From Bacillota bacterium (lineage in GTDB: Bacteria; Bacillota; Clostridia; Christensenellales; UMGS416), in contig JAEYYW010000026.1 of assembly GCA_023428265.1 (NCBI GenBank), forward strand, positions 1-24,500: a DNA stretch of 24,500 nt, in the 5' to 3' direction. The position numbers and the translations under genes are program-made. Below, piece after piece: positions 7,194 through 19,092 of this stretch; positions within the stretch are counted from its first letter, which is position 1; every line of letters begins with the position of its first letter. Under the pieces are notes generated by a model that worked only from the letters and a program-made list of their open reading frames with translations, did no database searches and had not been told where the DNA came from.

Positions 7194-8963
7194 ATGAAAC
7201 TCCATCGGAAGCTTTGGGCACTACTGGTTGTCACAATGATGGTTCTGAGCATGGCGGCATGCCAGGCGGCAACCCCCACTGCAGCGCCCGTCACGCAGGC
7301 TCCCACCACCGAGGTGGTCGCCACAGACACCCCGCCGACTACCGCCCCCGCTCCTGAAGCACTGACCATCTCCGTGTTTTCCGAAACGTCCAATTATGCC
7401 GGCGACCAACCTGGCTGGTTTGGCAAGATGATCAAGGACAAGTTCAACCTCACCCTCTCCATTGAGGCCCCGCAGGTGGGCGGCGGCGGCGATGCCGTGT
7501 TTGCCACCAAGCTGGTCTCCGGCGACCTGGGCGACTACATCCAGCTTGGCGACAATGCCGAGCACATCAAGCAGGCAATCTCGGCCGGCCTTCTGCTGGA
7601 CTGGACAAAGAACGACCTGCTGACCAAGTCCGCCCCCAACATCCTCCAGTATTACCCGTCAGCCATTGAGTACAACAAGAGCCAGTATGGCAACGGCACC
7701 GCCGTTTATGGCATCGGCCACAGCCTGGCAACCTCCAACAAAGGGCCTGGCGAGCTTCTTGATTTCACATGGGGCCCCTATCTGCGCTGGGATCTCTATG
7801 CCAAGCTGGGCTATCCTGAAATCACTGAGATGGAAGATTATCTCAAGGTCCTGAAAGACATGCAGGCTCTTGAACCCAAGACCGCCGACGGCAAGCCTGT
7901 GTATGCCTTCTCTTTCTGGAAAGACTGGGACGGCTCCCACATGATGAATGCAAAACAGTTTGCCTGCATGCAGGGCTACAATGACGACACCGGCGGCGTG
8001 GTGCTGGTGCATTACTCCGAGCCAAAGTATCAGGACATCCTGCAGGAAGACGGCTATTACCTGCGCACACTGAAGCTCTATTTTGACGCCAACCAGATGG
8101 GCCTGGTGGATCCGGACTCGCCCACGCAAAACTGGGACGCCATGTATGCCAAGGCTACTGCCGGCCAGTTCCTGTTCAGCTGGTTCTCCTGGCTGCGCCC
8201 GATGAACACCGCAGATAACACCGCCGCCGGCAAGGGCTTGATGCTGGTGCCCTTCAAGCAGGAAGTGGTGTGTTCTTATGGCATGAACATCTATGGCGGT
8301 CAGCGTGTCACAGCCATCGGCGCCAACTGCAAGTATCCCGACCGCGTGATGCAGCTGATCGACTGGCAGTGCTCACCGGAAGGCACAATGGAAAACTACA
8401 ACGGGCCCAAGGGCCTGGCATGGGACTACAACGCCGACGGCAAGCCCGCACTCACAACATTTGGTGAGACGGTGAAGCTCTCTCCCACCTCCGCTGTGCC
8501 CGACGAGTGGGGCGGCGGCACTTGGGACAAGGGCGGCAACCAGTTTGCCAACGGCATCGTGAACAACAGCTCCTTCAGCCCGGTGACCGGCGAGTCCTAC
8601 CTGTGGGACGGCTGGAGCACCACGCTGGCCAATCCGAAGCTGACCACAAAGCTCGAGCAGGACTGGCAGGCCAAGATGGCTGCTTCCTCCTCTGTGGATT
8701 GGTTCAAGAAGAATGGCAAGTTTGCCGTCTCCGTGCCCACCGCCACAAAGGTGGACACCACATTGCCCGACGACCTGAAGGCCAAGCTGGACCAGATCGG
8801 CTCAAAGATCCGGGAATACTCCTGGAGAATGATCTTTGCCAAGAACCAGGCCGAGTTTGACAGCCTGAGGACAGAGATGATCCAGACATGCAAGGGCTTG
8901 GGTTATGACGAGGTGAAGGCCGCCAACATCAAGATGGCCGAGCAGCTCTTCGCGCTGCGCTGA
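7194..8963 (+). CDS. Extracellular solute-binding lipoprotein of the sugar ABC importer
   Basis: This 589-residue protein starts with M-K-L-H-R-K-L-W, a hydrophobic stretch and a lipobox S-M-A-A-C, so Cys23 is the expected lipid anchor. A Thr/Pro/Ala-rich linker (about residues 24-55) precedes the binding domain. The size and the W-F-G-K-M-I-K-D-K-F-N-L-T-L-S beginning fit the large family 1 binding proteins that accompany LplB/YtcP permeases (the LipO/YtcQ group). The ATG at 7194 lies 11 bases after AAGGAGG. It would capture the sugar outside the cell and deliver it to the two upstream permeases. The ligand cannot be read from the sequence. Confidence 0.93.
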   Translation: MKLHRKLWALLVVTMMVLSMAACQAATPTAAPVTQAPTTEVVATDTPPTTAPAPEALTISVFSETSNYAGDQPGWFGKMIKDKFNLTLSIEAPQVGGGGDAVFATKLVSGDLGDYIQLGDNAEHIKQAISAGLLLDWTKNDLLTKSAPNILQYYPSAIEYNKSQYGNGTAVYGIGHSLATSNKGPGELLDFTWGPYLRWDLYAKLGYPEITEMEDYLKVLKDMQALEPKTADGKPVYAFSFWKDWDGSHMMNAKQFACMQGYNDDTGGVVLVHYSEPKYQDILQEDGYYLRTLKLYFDANQMGLVDPDSPTQNWDAMYAKATAGQFLFSWFSWLRPMNTADNTAAGKGLMLVPFKQEVVCSYGMNIYGGQRVTAIGANCKYPDRVMQLIDWQCSPEGTMENYNGPKGLAWDYNADGKPALTTFGETVKLSPTSAVPDEWGGGTWDKGGNQFANGIVNNSSFSPVTGESYLWDGWSTTLANPKLTTKLEQDWQAKMAASSSVDWFKKNGKFAVSVPTATKVDTTLPDDLKAKLDQIGSKIREYSWRMIFAKNQAEFDSLRTEMIQTCKGLGYDEVKAANIKMAEQLFALR

Positions 8964-9006
8964 CCCTCTCCGAATCATTGATCCCTGTCTCCTCATTCGC
9001 AAGCAG

Positions 9007-9037
9007 ACGTGCCGGCTTTCGCCGGCACGTCCTTTTT
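9007..9037 (+). terminator. Intrinsic terminator of the sugar importer operon
   Basis: A 10-bp stem ACGTGCCGGC/GCCGGCACGT with loop TTTC is followed by CCTTTTT, 43 bases after the binding protein stop codon. Confidence 0.9.
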
Positions 9038-9166
9038 CTGCACCGGAAACAATCCCGAATAAGCAAATCTCCCCGTCTCAAGCTGCATTTTATACTGCAT
9101 ATTGCAAATATATACCGAAAATATGAAGTTTTTGATTCATAATATTTCATTTTACTCACTTTTTAG

Positions 9167-9195
9167 TAGACATCCAGCGAGCACTTCATTATAAT
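9167..9195 (+). promoter_or_regulatory. Promoter of gdhA with overlapping palindrome
   Basis: TAGACA (9167-9172), a 17-base spacer and a perfect TATAAT (9190-9195) form a strong sigma-A promoter about 40 bases before the start codon. The -10 box lies inside a perfect 16-bp palindrome, CTTCATTATAATGAAG (9184-9199), which is a candidate operator for a dimeric repressor. Confidence 0.75.
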
Positions 9196-9239
9196 GAAGC
9201 AGGTTCTGAAACGAAATAATTCATATACAGGAGGCCATA

Positions 9240-10577
9240 ATGGAAATCCTCAAGCATGTCATGGCTCAAGTGGAGAAACGCAACCCCCATGAGCCGGAGT
9301 TTCACCAGGCAGTCCGGGAGGTATTGGAATCGCTGGAGCCGGTGGCGGCGCGCAACCCCCATTGGGTGAAGGCCGGCATCTTTGAGCGTTTTGTGGAGCC
9401 GGAGCGGCAGATCATCTTCCGCGTGCCCTGGGTGGATGACAAAGGCAATGTGCAGGTAAACCGCGGTTTCCGCATCCAGTTCAACAGCGCCATCGGCCCC
9501 TACAAGGGCGGCCTGCGCCTGCACCCCTCGGTAAACGCCAGCATCCTGAAATTTCTTGGCTTTGAGCAGATCCTGAAAAACTCGCTGACCGGGCTGCCCA
9601 TCGGTGGCGGCAAGGGCGGCTGCGACTTTGACCCCAAGGGCAAGTCGGACGGCGAAGTGATGCGTTTCTGCCAGAGCTTTATGACAGAGCTTTACCGCCA
9701 CATCGGCGAAAACACCGACGTGCCCGCCGGCGACATCGGCACCGGCGCCCGCGAGATCGGTTATATGTATGGCCAATACAAGCGCCTGCGCAATGATTTC
9801 ACCGGCGTGCTGACCGGCAAGGGGCTGACCTGGGGAGGCAGTCTCGGCCGCACGGAAGCCACCGGCTACGGCCTGTGCTACTTCATGGAAGAGGCAATGA
9901 AGGCCAAAGGCAAGTCCTTCTCCGGCTCCACCGTGGTGATCTCCGGCTCCGGCAACGTGGCGATTTATGCCACGGAAAAGGCCCAGCAGCTGGGTGGCAA
10001 GGTTGTGGCGCTGAGCGATTCCGACGGTTATGTGATGGATCCTGACGGCATTAAGCTGGAAACAGTGAAGCTCATCAAGGAAGTGCAGCGTGGCCGCATC
10101 AGCGAGTATGTGAAGCACCACCCGGCGGCGACCTACACCGCGGGCTGCTGCGGCATCTGGACCGTGAAATGCGACATCGCGCTGCCCTGTGCCACGCAGA
10201 ACGAGCTGGATGGCCAAGCCGCCGAAACGCTGGTTCAGAACGGCTGCTGGGCGGTGGGAGAAGGCGCAAACATGCCCTCCACACCCGAGGCGGTGGAAGT
10301 GTTCTTGAAACACAAAATCATTTACGGCCCCGCCAAGGCAGCCAACGCCGGCGGCGTCGCCACTTCGGCGCTGGAGATGAGCCAGAACAGCATGCGCTAT
10401 TCCTGGACCTTCGAGGAAGTGGACGAGAAGCTGAAACACATCATGATCAACATTTACCGAAACGCCAGTGCCGCCGCCAAAGAGTATGGCGATGAGGACA
10501 ACCTGGTGCTGGGAGCCAACATCGCAGGGTTTCTCAAGGTTGCCTCCGCCATGTATGCCCAGGGCGTGGCCTACTGA
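9240..10577 (+). CDS. gdhA: NADP-type glutamate dehydrogenase
   Basis: This 445-residue cytosolic hexameric enzyme interconverts 2-oxoglutarate plus ammonium and glutamate. Visible motifs are the glutamate-binding K-G-G-L-R-L-H-P near residue 90, P-I-G-G-G-K-G-G with the catalytic lysine near 125, D-V-P-A-G-D-I-G-T-G near 165, and the Rossmann motif G-S-G-N-V-A near 240. Length and motifs match the class I, 50-kDa type typical of NADP-linked biosynthetic enzymes; coenzyme use is inferred from family. The ATG follows AGGAGG closely. It has its own promoter and terminator, so it is a separate unit immediately before glnA, giving a low-affinity route to glutamate beside GS-GOGAT. Confidence 0.97.
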   Translation: MEILKHVMAQVEKRNPHEPEFHQAVREVLESLEPVAARNPHWVKAGIFERFVEPERQIIFRVPWVDDKGNVQVNRGFRIQFNSAIGPYKGGLRLHPSVNASILKFLGFEQILKNSLTGLPIGGGKGGCDFDPKGKSDGEVMRFCQSFMTELYRHIGENTDVPAGDIGTGAREIGYMYGQYKRLRNDFTGVLTGKGLTWGGSLGRTEATGYGLCYFMEEAMKAKGKSFSGSTVVISGSGNVAIYATEKAQQLGGKVVALSDSDGYVMDPDGIKLETVKLIKEVQRGRISEYVKHHPAATYTAGCCGIWTVKCDIALPCATQNELDGQAAETLVQNGCWAVGEGANMPSTPEAVEVFLKHKIIYGPAKAANAGGVATSALEMSQNSMRYSWTFEEVDEKLKHIMINIYRNASAAAKEYGDEDNLVLGANIAGFLKVASAMYAQGVAY

Positions 10578-10631
10578 GCCAGGTTACCAACTCTGCGCCA
10601 AGCAAAGCAACGCAATCAAAGGCAGCCCCTC

Positions 10632-10662
10632 AACCTCCCGCGCATTTGCCGGGAGGTTTTTT
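10632..10662 (+). terminator. Intrinsic terminator of gdhA
   Basis: A 9-bp stem AACCTCCCG/CGGGAGGTT (10632-10640 and 10650-10658) runs into TTTTTT, 55 bases after the gdhA stop codon. Confidence 0.9.
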
Positions 10663-10708
10663 GATCCTCCACAATGGGATCATTCTAATTGCCTGTTGCA
10701 CATTTCTC

Positions 10709-10736
10709 TTGAATTCACATAGATTTATGATATAAT
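10709..10736 (+). promoter_or_regulatory. Promoter of glnA
   Basis: TTGAAT (10709-10714), a 16-base spacer and a perfect TATAAT (10731-10736). The predicted start near 10743 leaves a leader of about 118 bases before the GTG start codon of glnA, long enough to hold regulatory RNA. Confidence 0.75.
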
Positions 10737-10754
10737 GTGATTATAAATGCAAGA

Positions 10755-10832
10755 TTGCCTTTCGTTTCCTGCATATCAAGCGAGGCAGCCCACGCATTGG
10801 CGATATCAACCGGGTCGCGGAAGCGGCCTGGC
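10755..10832 (+). promoter_or_regulatory. Structured 5' leader of glnA (two hairpins)
   Basis: Hairpin 1 pairs TGCCT and CGTTT with AAGCG and AGGCA (about 10756-10787, with a two-base bulge and a 10-base loop). Hairpin 2 is a 9-bp stem CCGGGTCGC/GCGGCCTGG closed by a GGAA tetraloop (10811-10832), 13 bases before the AAAGGAG ribosome binding site. A paired-hairpin leader fits control by an RNA-binding ANTAR protein, and one is encoded downstream. However, the loops are not the hexamers with A1 and G4 described for ANTAR targets, and no T run is visible. Function is therefore only a possibility. Confidence 0.45.
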
Positions 10833-10860
10833 GCACAGTCCGAAAGGAGTTGCGGCACCC

Positions 10861-12174
10861 GTGTTGAACGACGAAGTGTTGTATATGGCCCAGGAAGGCG
10901 GCGTGAAGTTCATCCGCCTGCAATTCACAGACCTGTTCGGCCAGATGAAAAACCTGGCGATCCCGGTGGGCAAGCTGGAGCAGGCGCTGGATGGCCAGTA
11001 TATGTTTGACGGCTCCTCCATTGACGGCTTTGCCCGCATCGAGGAATCAGACATGTATCTGAGGCCTGACCCCTCCACGTTCACGGTGTTTCCTTGGCGG
11101 CCGCAGGCAGGCCGGGTGGCCAGGATGATCTGCGACGTCTACCGCCCCGATGGCACGGCCTTTGAGGGCGATCCAAGGCAGATCCTCAAAAGCACCCTTG
11201 CCGAAGCCGAGCAAATGGGCCTGGAGCTCACAATCGGGCAGGAGTGCGAGTTCTTCCTGTTTCACACCGACAACCAGGGCAAGGTGACCACGGTGACCCA
11301 CGACGAGGGCGGCTATTTTGACCTGGGCCCGGTGGATTTGGGGGAGGACGCCCGCCGCGATATCTGCATCACACTGGAAGAGATGGGCTTCAACGTGGAT
11401 GCCTCTCACCACGAGGTGGCACCGGGCCAGCACGAGATAGACCTGGGCCCGGCAGGCGCGCTGAAGGCCGCCGACGATATGATGACATTCCGCCTGGCGG
11501 TCAAGTCCATCGCCAAGCGGCACGGCCTGGCGGCCACATTCATGCCCAAACCGCTGGAGGGCGTGCCGGGCAGCGGCCTGCACCTGCACCTATCGCTGTG
11601 GAAAAACGGCGCGAACCTGTTTGCCGGCGATGGCAAGCAGGGATTGTCTCCCCAAGCCGGCGCTTTCGCCGCAGGGCTGATGGAGCATATCGGCGCGATC
11701 ACCGCCATCACGAACCCCCTTGTGAACTCCTACACCCGGCTGGTGTCCGGCTATGAAGCGCCGACATACGCCTGCTGGTCCGCCCATAACAATGATCCGC
11801 TGATCCGCGTGCCGGACGCAAAGGGGCAGGATGCCAGGCTGGAGCTGCGCAGCCCCGACCCGTCCTGCAACCCCTATCTGGCTTATGCCTCGATCCTCTC
11901 CGCCGGCATGGACGGCATCCGCCGCGGGCTCACGCCGCCGCCGATGGCTGAAGGCAGCCTGCACACAGACGGAGGCAAATGCCGGCAGGGCCTGAAGCAG
12001 CTGCCCCTGTCGCTGGAAAGCGCGTTGGACGCGCTGGAGGCCGACGAGCTGGTCATGGGCGCGCTGGGCAGCCACGCTTCCGCCAGCTATCTCAGGGCCA
12101 AGCGCCAGGAATGGGCTGACTATCGCCGCAAGGTGACACCATGGGAAATCGATCGCTACCTGGCACGGTATTGA
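10861..12174 (+). CDS. glnA: Glutamine synthetase, type I
   Basis: This 437-residue enzyme makes glutamine from glutamate, ammonium and ATP and works as a dodecamer in the cytosol. Motifs: V-K-F-I-R-L-Q-F-T-D-L-F-G near the start, D-G-S-S-I-D-G-F, the metal-binding E-C-E-F-F-L-F, the ATP region P-G-S-G-L-H-L-H-L, Y-T-R-L-V-S-G-Y-E-A-P and E-L-R-S-P-D-P. The length fits the GSI-alpha form of Firmicutes, which lacks the 25-residue insertion and adenylylation loop. I chose the GTG at 10861: AAAGGAG lies 11 bases upstream and the product then starts like relatives. The open frame to 10747 covers the leader RNA. NitR, gltB and gltD follow on the same strand. Confidence 0.95.
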   Translation: MLNDEVLYMAQEGGVKFIRLQFTDLFGQMKNLAIPVGKLEQALDGQYMFDGSSIDGFARIEESDMYLRPDPSTFTVFPWRPQAGRVARMICDVYRPDGTAFEGDPRQILKSTLAEAEQMGLELTIGQECEFFLFHTDNQGKVTTVTHDEGGYFDLGPVDLGEDARRDICITLEEMGFNVDASHHEVAPGQHEIDLGPAGALKAADDMMTFRLAVKSIAKRHGLAATFMPKPLEGVPGSGLHLHLSLWKNGANLFAGDGKQGLSPQAGAFAAGLMEHIGAITAITNPLVNSYTRLVSGYEAPTYACWSAHNNDPLIRVPDAKGQDARLELRSPDPSCNPYLAYASILSAGMDGIRRGLTPPPMAEGSLHTDGGKCRQGLKQLPLSLESALDALEADELVMGALGSHASASYLRAKRQEWADYRRKVTPWEIDRYLARY

Positions 12175-12216
12175 GGCCACCAGGCCGCATCCGCAGGAAG
12201 GGAGGGAAGGCCCCAT

Positions 12217-12792
12217 ATGCCGTGCAACGTTCTCATCGCCGTGCGCAAGCCTGAGTTGGCAGAGCAGATCAGGGCGATTCTCACCTCTCGGGGCTACACC
12301 GTGACCGACACCTGCATGTCTGGCATGCAGGGCTTGCGCTCGGCAGCCTCCCGGCCGGTGGACGTGGCCGTGGCCGGTTATACGCTTTCCGACATGTCCG
12401 GCCTGGAGTTTGCCGGCGATGTGATTGAGAAGTGCGACTGCTCGGTGCTGCTGCTGACCCCGCCGGAGCAGATGGCCTATGTCAAGGAGCAGACCGGCGG
12501 CATGGACATCGTGCCGCTGCAGCGCCCGGCCACCGCCCAATCACTGCTCTCCGCGCTGGAGCTGATTGAGCATTACCGCGGCAGGCTTAGAAAAGTCAGC
12601 GATGAGGCCCACAAGTTGAAGGCCGATCTGGAGCGCCGGGCGCTGGCCGAAAAAGCAAAGGTGCTCCTGATGCGCAAGCTGGCAATGACCGAAGCGGAAG
12701 CTTGGCGATATTTGCAAAAACGGGCCATGGACAGCGGCCGCACGCTGATGGACATCGCCAACCAGGTTCTGGAGCTATATAAGAGCAAGTAG
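12217..12792 (+). CDS. nitR: ANTAR-domain regulator, NitR-like RNA-binding antiterminator
   Basis: The 191-residue protein has an N-terminal receiver-like domain (about residues 1-118), a linking helix (about 110-135) and a C-terminal ANTAR domain (about 130-187; A-K-V-L-L-M-R-K, T-E-A-E-A-W-R-Y-L, A-M-D-S-G-R-T-L-M-D-I-A). ANTAR domains bind paired hairpins in nascent RNA and prevent termination. The usual phosphoacceptor Asp is replaced: the strand reads D-V-A-V-A-G54-Y, with Gly where Asp is expected, so activation by phosphorylation is unlikely. The order glnA-nitR-gltAB is described in Clostridium saccharobutylicum, where NitR was proposed as a nitrogen-responsive antiterminator; I apply the name on that basis. 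It lies 42 bases after glnA and has a GGGAGGG site upstream. Confidence 0.85.
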   Translation: MPCNVLIAVRKPELAEQIRAILTSRGYTVTDTCMSGMQGLRSAASRPVDVAVAGYTLSDMSGLEFAGDVIEKCDCSVLLLTPPEQMAYVKEQTGGMDIVPLQRPATAQSLLSALELIEHYRGRLRKVSDEAHKLKADLERRALAEKAKVLLMRKLAMTEAEAWRYLQKRAMDSGRTLMDIANQVLELYKSK

Positions 12793-12795
12793 CTA

Positions 12796-12859
12796 ACCCT
12801 CCTTCCGCCCTCGCGATGCGAGGGCACCTCCCCCCAAGAGGGAGGCAAGAAGGAAGAGT
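12796..12859 (+). repeat. Multi-hairpin GC-rich intergenic repeat upstream of gltB
   Basis: Two adjacent stems, GCCCTCGC/GCGAGGGC (loop GAT, 12813-12831) and CCTCCC/GGGAGG (12833-12845), are enclosed by complementary CCTTC and GAAGG arms (about 12800-12804 and 12849-12853), giving a three-way junction. The layout resembles small mobile-type palindromic repeats found many times between clostridial genes. It lies in the 128-base gap between nitR and gltB, so it would be in the transcript if these are cotranscribed. No T run follows it. Confidence 0.6.
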
Positions 12860-12878
12860 ATCAAGACAATTTTATATG

Positions 12879-12900
12879 TCAATTGGCAACTGCCAATTGA
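12879..12900. promoter_or_regulatory. Hyphenated palindrome just before gltB
   Basis: Perfect 10-bp arms TCAATTGGCA and TGCCAATTGA are separated by AC, ending 21 bases before the gltB start codon. As DNA it could be an operator; as RNA a hairpin next to the ribosome binding site. No regulator can be assigned from sequence alone. Confidence 0.5.
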
Positions 12901-12920
12901 AGTTGAACGGAGCAGTAGCA

Positions 12921-17366
<4,446 letters not shown>

Positions 17367-17368
17367 AT

Positions 17369-18778
17369 ATGGGAAAGCCAACCGGTTTTCTGGATTTTGA
17401 CCGCAAAACCACAGCGGAACGGGCGCCGCTGGACCGCATCCAGGACTTTGAGCCCTTCCACCCGATGATGGACCCGGCGCTCCTGAAAGAGCAAAGCGCC
17501 CGCTGCATGAACTGCGGCACGCCCTTCTGCCACAGCGGCGTGAACTGGCAGGGCGTGGTGTCCGGCTGCCCGCTGGGCAACCTGATCCCCGAGTGGAACG
17601 ACCTGGTGTATAAGGGCCTTTATCACGAGGCGTGGCTCAGGCTCAAGCTCACCAGCCCCTTCCCCGAGTTCACCAGCCGCGTGTGCCCGGCGCTCTGCGA
17701 GGGCGCCTGCGCCTGCGGCGAGCACGGCGAGGCCGTCACGATCCGCGAGATTGAGCGATACCTCTCCGACCTTTCTTTTGAGAAAGGTTGGGAGAAACCC
17801 CGCCCGCCTGCGGTGCGCACCGGCAAGAAAGTGGCCGTGGTGGGCAGCGGGCCTGCCGGCCTGGCCTGTGCCTGGAGGCTCAACCACCTGGGCCACGAAG
17901 TCACCGTGTTTGAAAAGAACGAACTGCCTGGTGGGCTTTTGATGTTTGGCATCCCCAACATGAAGCTGCCCAAATCAGTGGTGTTGCGTCGCACTACTAT
18001 CATGGAGCAGGAGGGTGTGACATTTGTCTGCAATGCAGATGTGGGCGCGCCGGGCTCCGAAGACCTTCTGAAGGGCTTTGACGCCATCGCGCTGTGCTGC
18101 GGCTCCGAAACGCCCCGTGACCTGAAGGCTCCGGGCCGGGAGCTCAATGGCATTGAGTTTGCCGTGCCGTTCCTTTCCGAAGCCACACGGCTGGCCATGG
18201 CCGGCCGCGGCAGCGAGCGGCCGCTGTTTGGCAAAAGCGTGGTCGTGATCGGCGGCGGCGACACCGGCAACGACTGCACCGCCACCGCCATCCGCCAGGG
18301 GGCCATGAAGGTGCAGCAGCTGGAGATCATGCCCCCCTCCCCCGAATGCCGTGCCGACGGCAACCCCTGGCCCCGCTGGCCCTTCGTGCTGAAGACCGAC
18401 TACGGCCAGCAGGAAGCCATCGCCGTGTGGGGATGCGACCCCCGTGAGTTCACGGTGAACACCACAGCGTTCACGGGCGACAACGGCCATGTGAAGGCGG
18501 TGGAGACGGTGAAGGTGCAGTGGGTCGTCAAAGATGGCCGGCGCGTGCCGGAGCCCATCGCCGGCTCGGAAAAGACCTATCCGGCAGACCTGGTGCTGAT
18601 CGCGATGGGTTTCACCGGCCCCCGCGAGTATGTGAAGAACGCCCTGGGCGACCGCACCGGCCCGGAGCACGGCGTGTTTACCTGCGGCGACATGCGCACC
18701 GGCCAGAGCCTGGTCGTGAAGGCCATGGCCGACGGGGCTGATGTGGCGGAGAAGATGGATGAGTTTTTAAGCCTGTAA
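17369..18778 (+). CDS. gltD: Glutamate synthase (NADPH), small subunit
   Basis: This 469-residue FAD- and NADPH-binding subunit supplies electrons to GltB. N-terminal cysteines for two 4Fe-4S clusters are visible: C-M-N-C-G-T-P-F-C with G-C-P-L-G-N, then V-C-P-A-L-C-E-G-A-C. An FAD Rossmann motif V-G-S-G-P-A-G-L-A follows near residue 155, an NADPH motif I-G-G-G-D-T-G-N-D near 295, and an A-M-G-F-T-G-P late in the chain. The length is normal for the family. The ATG follows GGGAGGG and lies two bases after gltB stops, so the subunits are tightly coupled. Confidence 0.97.
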   Translation: MGKPTGFLDFDRKTTAERAPLDRIQDFEPFHPMMDPALLKEQSARCMNCGTPFCHSGVNWQGVVSGCPLGNLIPEWNDLVYKGLYHEAWLRLKLTSPFPEFTSRVCPALCEGACACGEHGEAVTIREIERYLSDLSFEKGWEKPRPPAVRTGKKVAVVGSGPAGLACAWRLNHLGHEVTVFEKNELPGGLLMFGIPNMKLPKSVVLRRTTIMEQEGVTFVCNADVGAPGSEDLLKGFDAIALCCGSETPRDLKAPGRELNGIEFAVPFLSEATRLAMAGRGSERPLFGKSVVVIGGGDTGNDCTATAIRQGAMKVQQLEIMPPSPECRADGNPWPRWPFVLKTDYGQQEAIAVWGCDPREFTVNTTAFTGDNGHVKAVETVKVQWVVKDGRRVPEPIAGSEKTYPADLVLIAMGFTGPREYVKNALGDRTGPEHGVFTCGDMRTGQSLVVKAMADGADVAEKMDEFLSL

Positions 18779-18790
18779 GAGCTGGATGAG

Positions 18791-18821
18791 AAAAGCACGG
18801 GTCGTGATGACCCGTGCTTTT
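18791..18821 (+). terminator. Intrinsic terminator of the glnA-nitR-gltBD unit
   Basis: A 13-bp stem AAAAGCACGGGTC/GACCCGTGCTTTT with loop GTGAT, followed by a T-rich stretch, starts 13 bases after the gltD stop codon. Confidence 0.9.
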
Positions 18822-18826
18822 CTGTT

Positions 18827-18996
18827 TCATTGTAGCACATGATTTCTTATAAAATCGCCTTTAACCTAAAACCAGCCACCAACCAACACCTTTCAGCTCA
18901 CGCAACTATGCGCCTTCCAGCCCTCTCCCCCATTGTCTCAGACAAACCAAGAAGCAACCAGCCGAAGGAAACACCAGAGGCGCTCCGCAGCCCAGC
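18827..18996. other. Non-coding gap, nothing recognised
   Basis: Between the gltD terminator and the terminator of the minus-strand HEAT gene I see no convincing coding frame, RNA gene or repeat. The only long frame across it has no ribosome binding site and continues into the next hairpin. Confidence 0.6.
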
Positions 18997-19034
18997 AAAA
19001 AGAAAACCCGCCTGCCGAAGCATCGGCGGGCGGG
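18997..19034 (-). terminator. Intrinsic terminator of the HEAT-repeat gene
   Basis: A 12-bp stem CCCGCCTGCCGA/TCGGCGGGCGGG (one G-T pair) with a four-base loop (19007-19034) is followed on the minus strand by TTTTCTTTTT. It lies about 60 bases past the stop codon. A second small TCTCCG/CGGAGA hairpin (about 19061-19086) lies between. Confidence 0.85.
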
Positions 19035-19092
19035 CAATCGGAAATTAGAGCGAGGGAAAACTCTCCGCACGCAGGTGCGGCGGAGAAACTGA

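Noticed and set aside
9189..10439. A 416-codon open frame antisense to gdhA
   Set aside because: It is a shadow of gdhA: product rich in H, A and G with no recognisable motif, and it covers the gdhA promoter.
10743..10860. T-box or known glutamine riboswitch in the glnA leader
   Set aside because: No T-box sequence, no terminator/antiterminator pair and no match by eye to the glutamine riboswitch cores.
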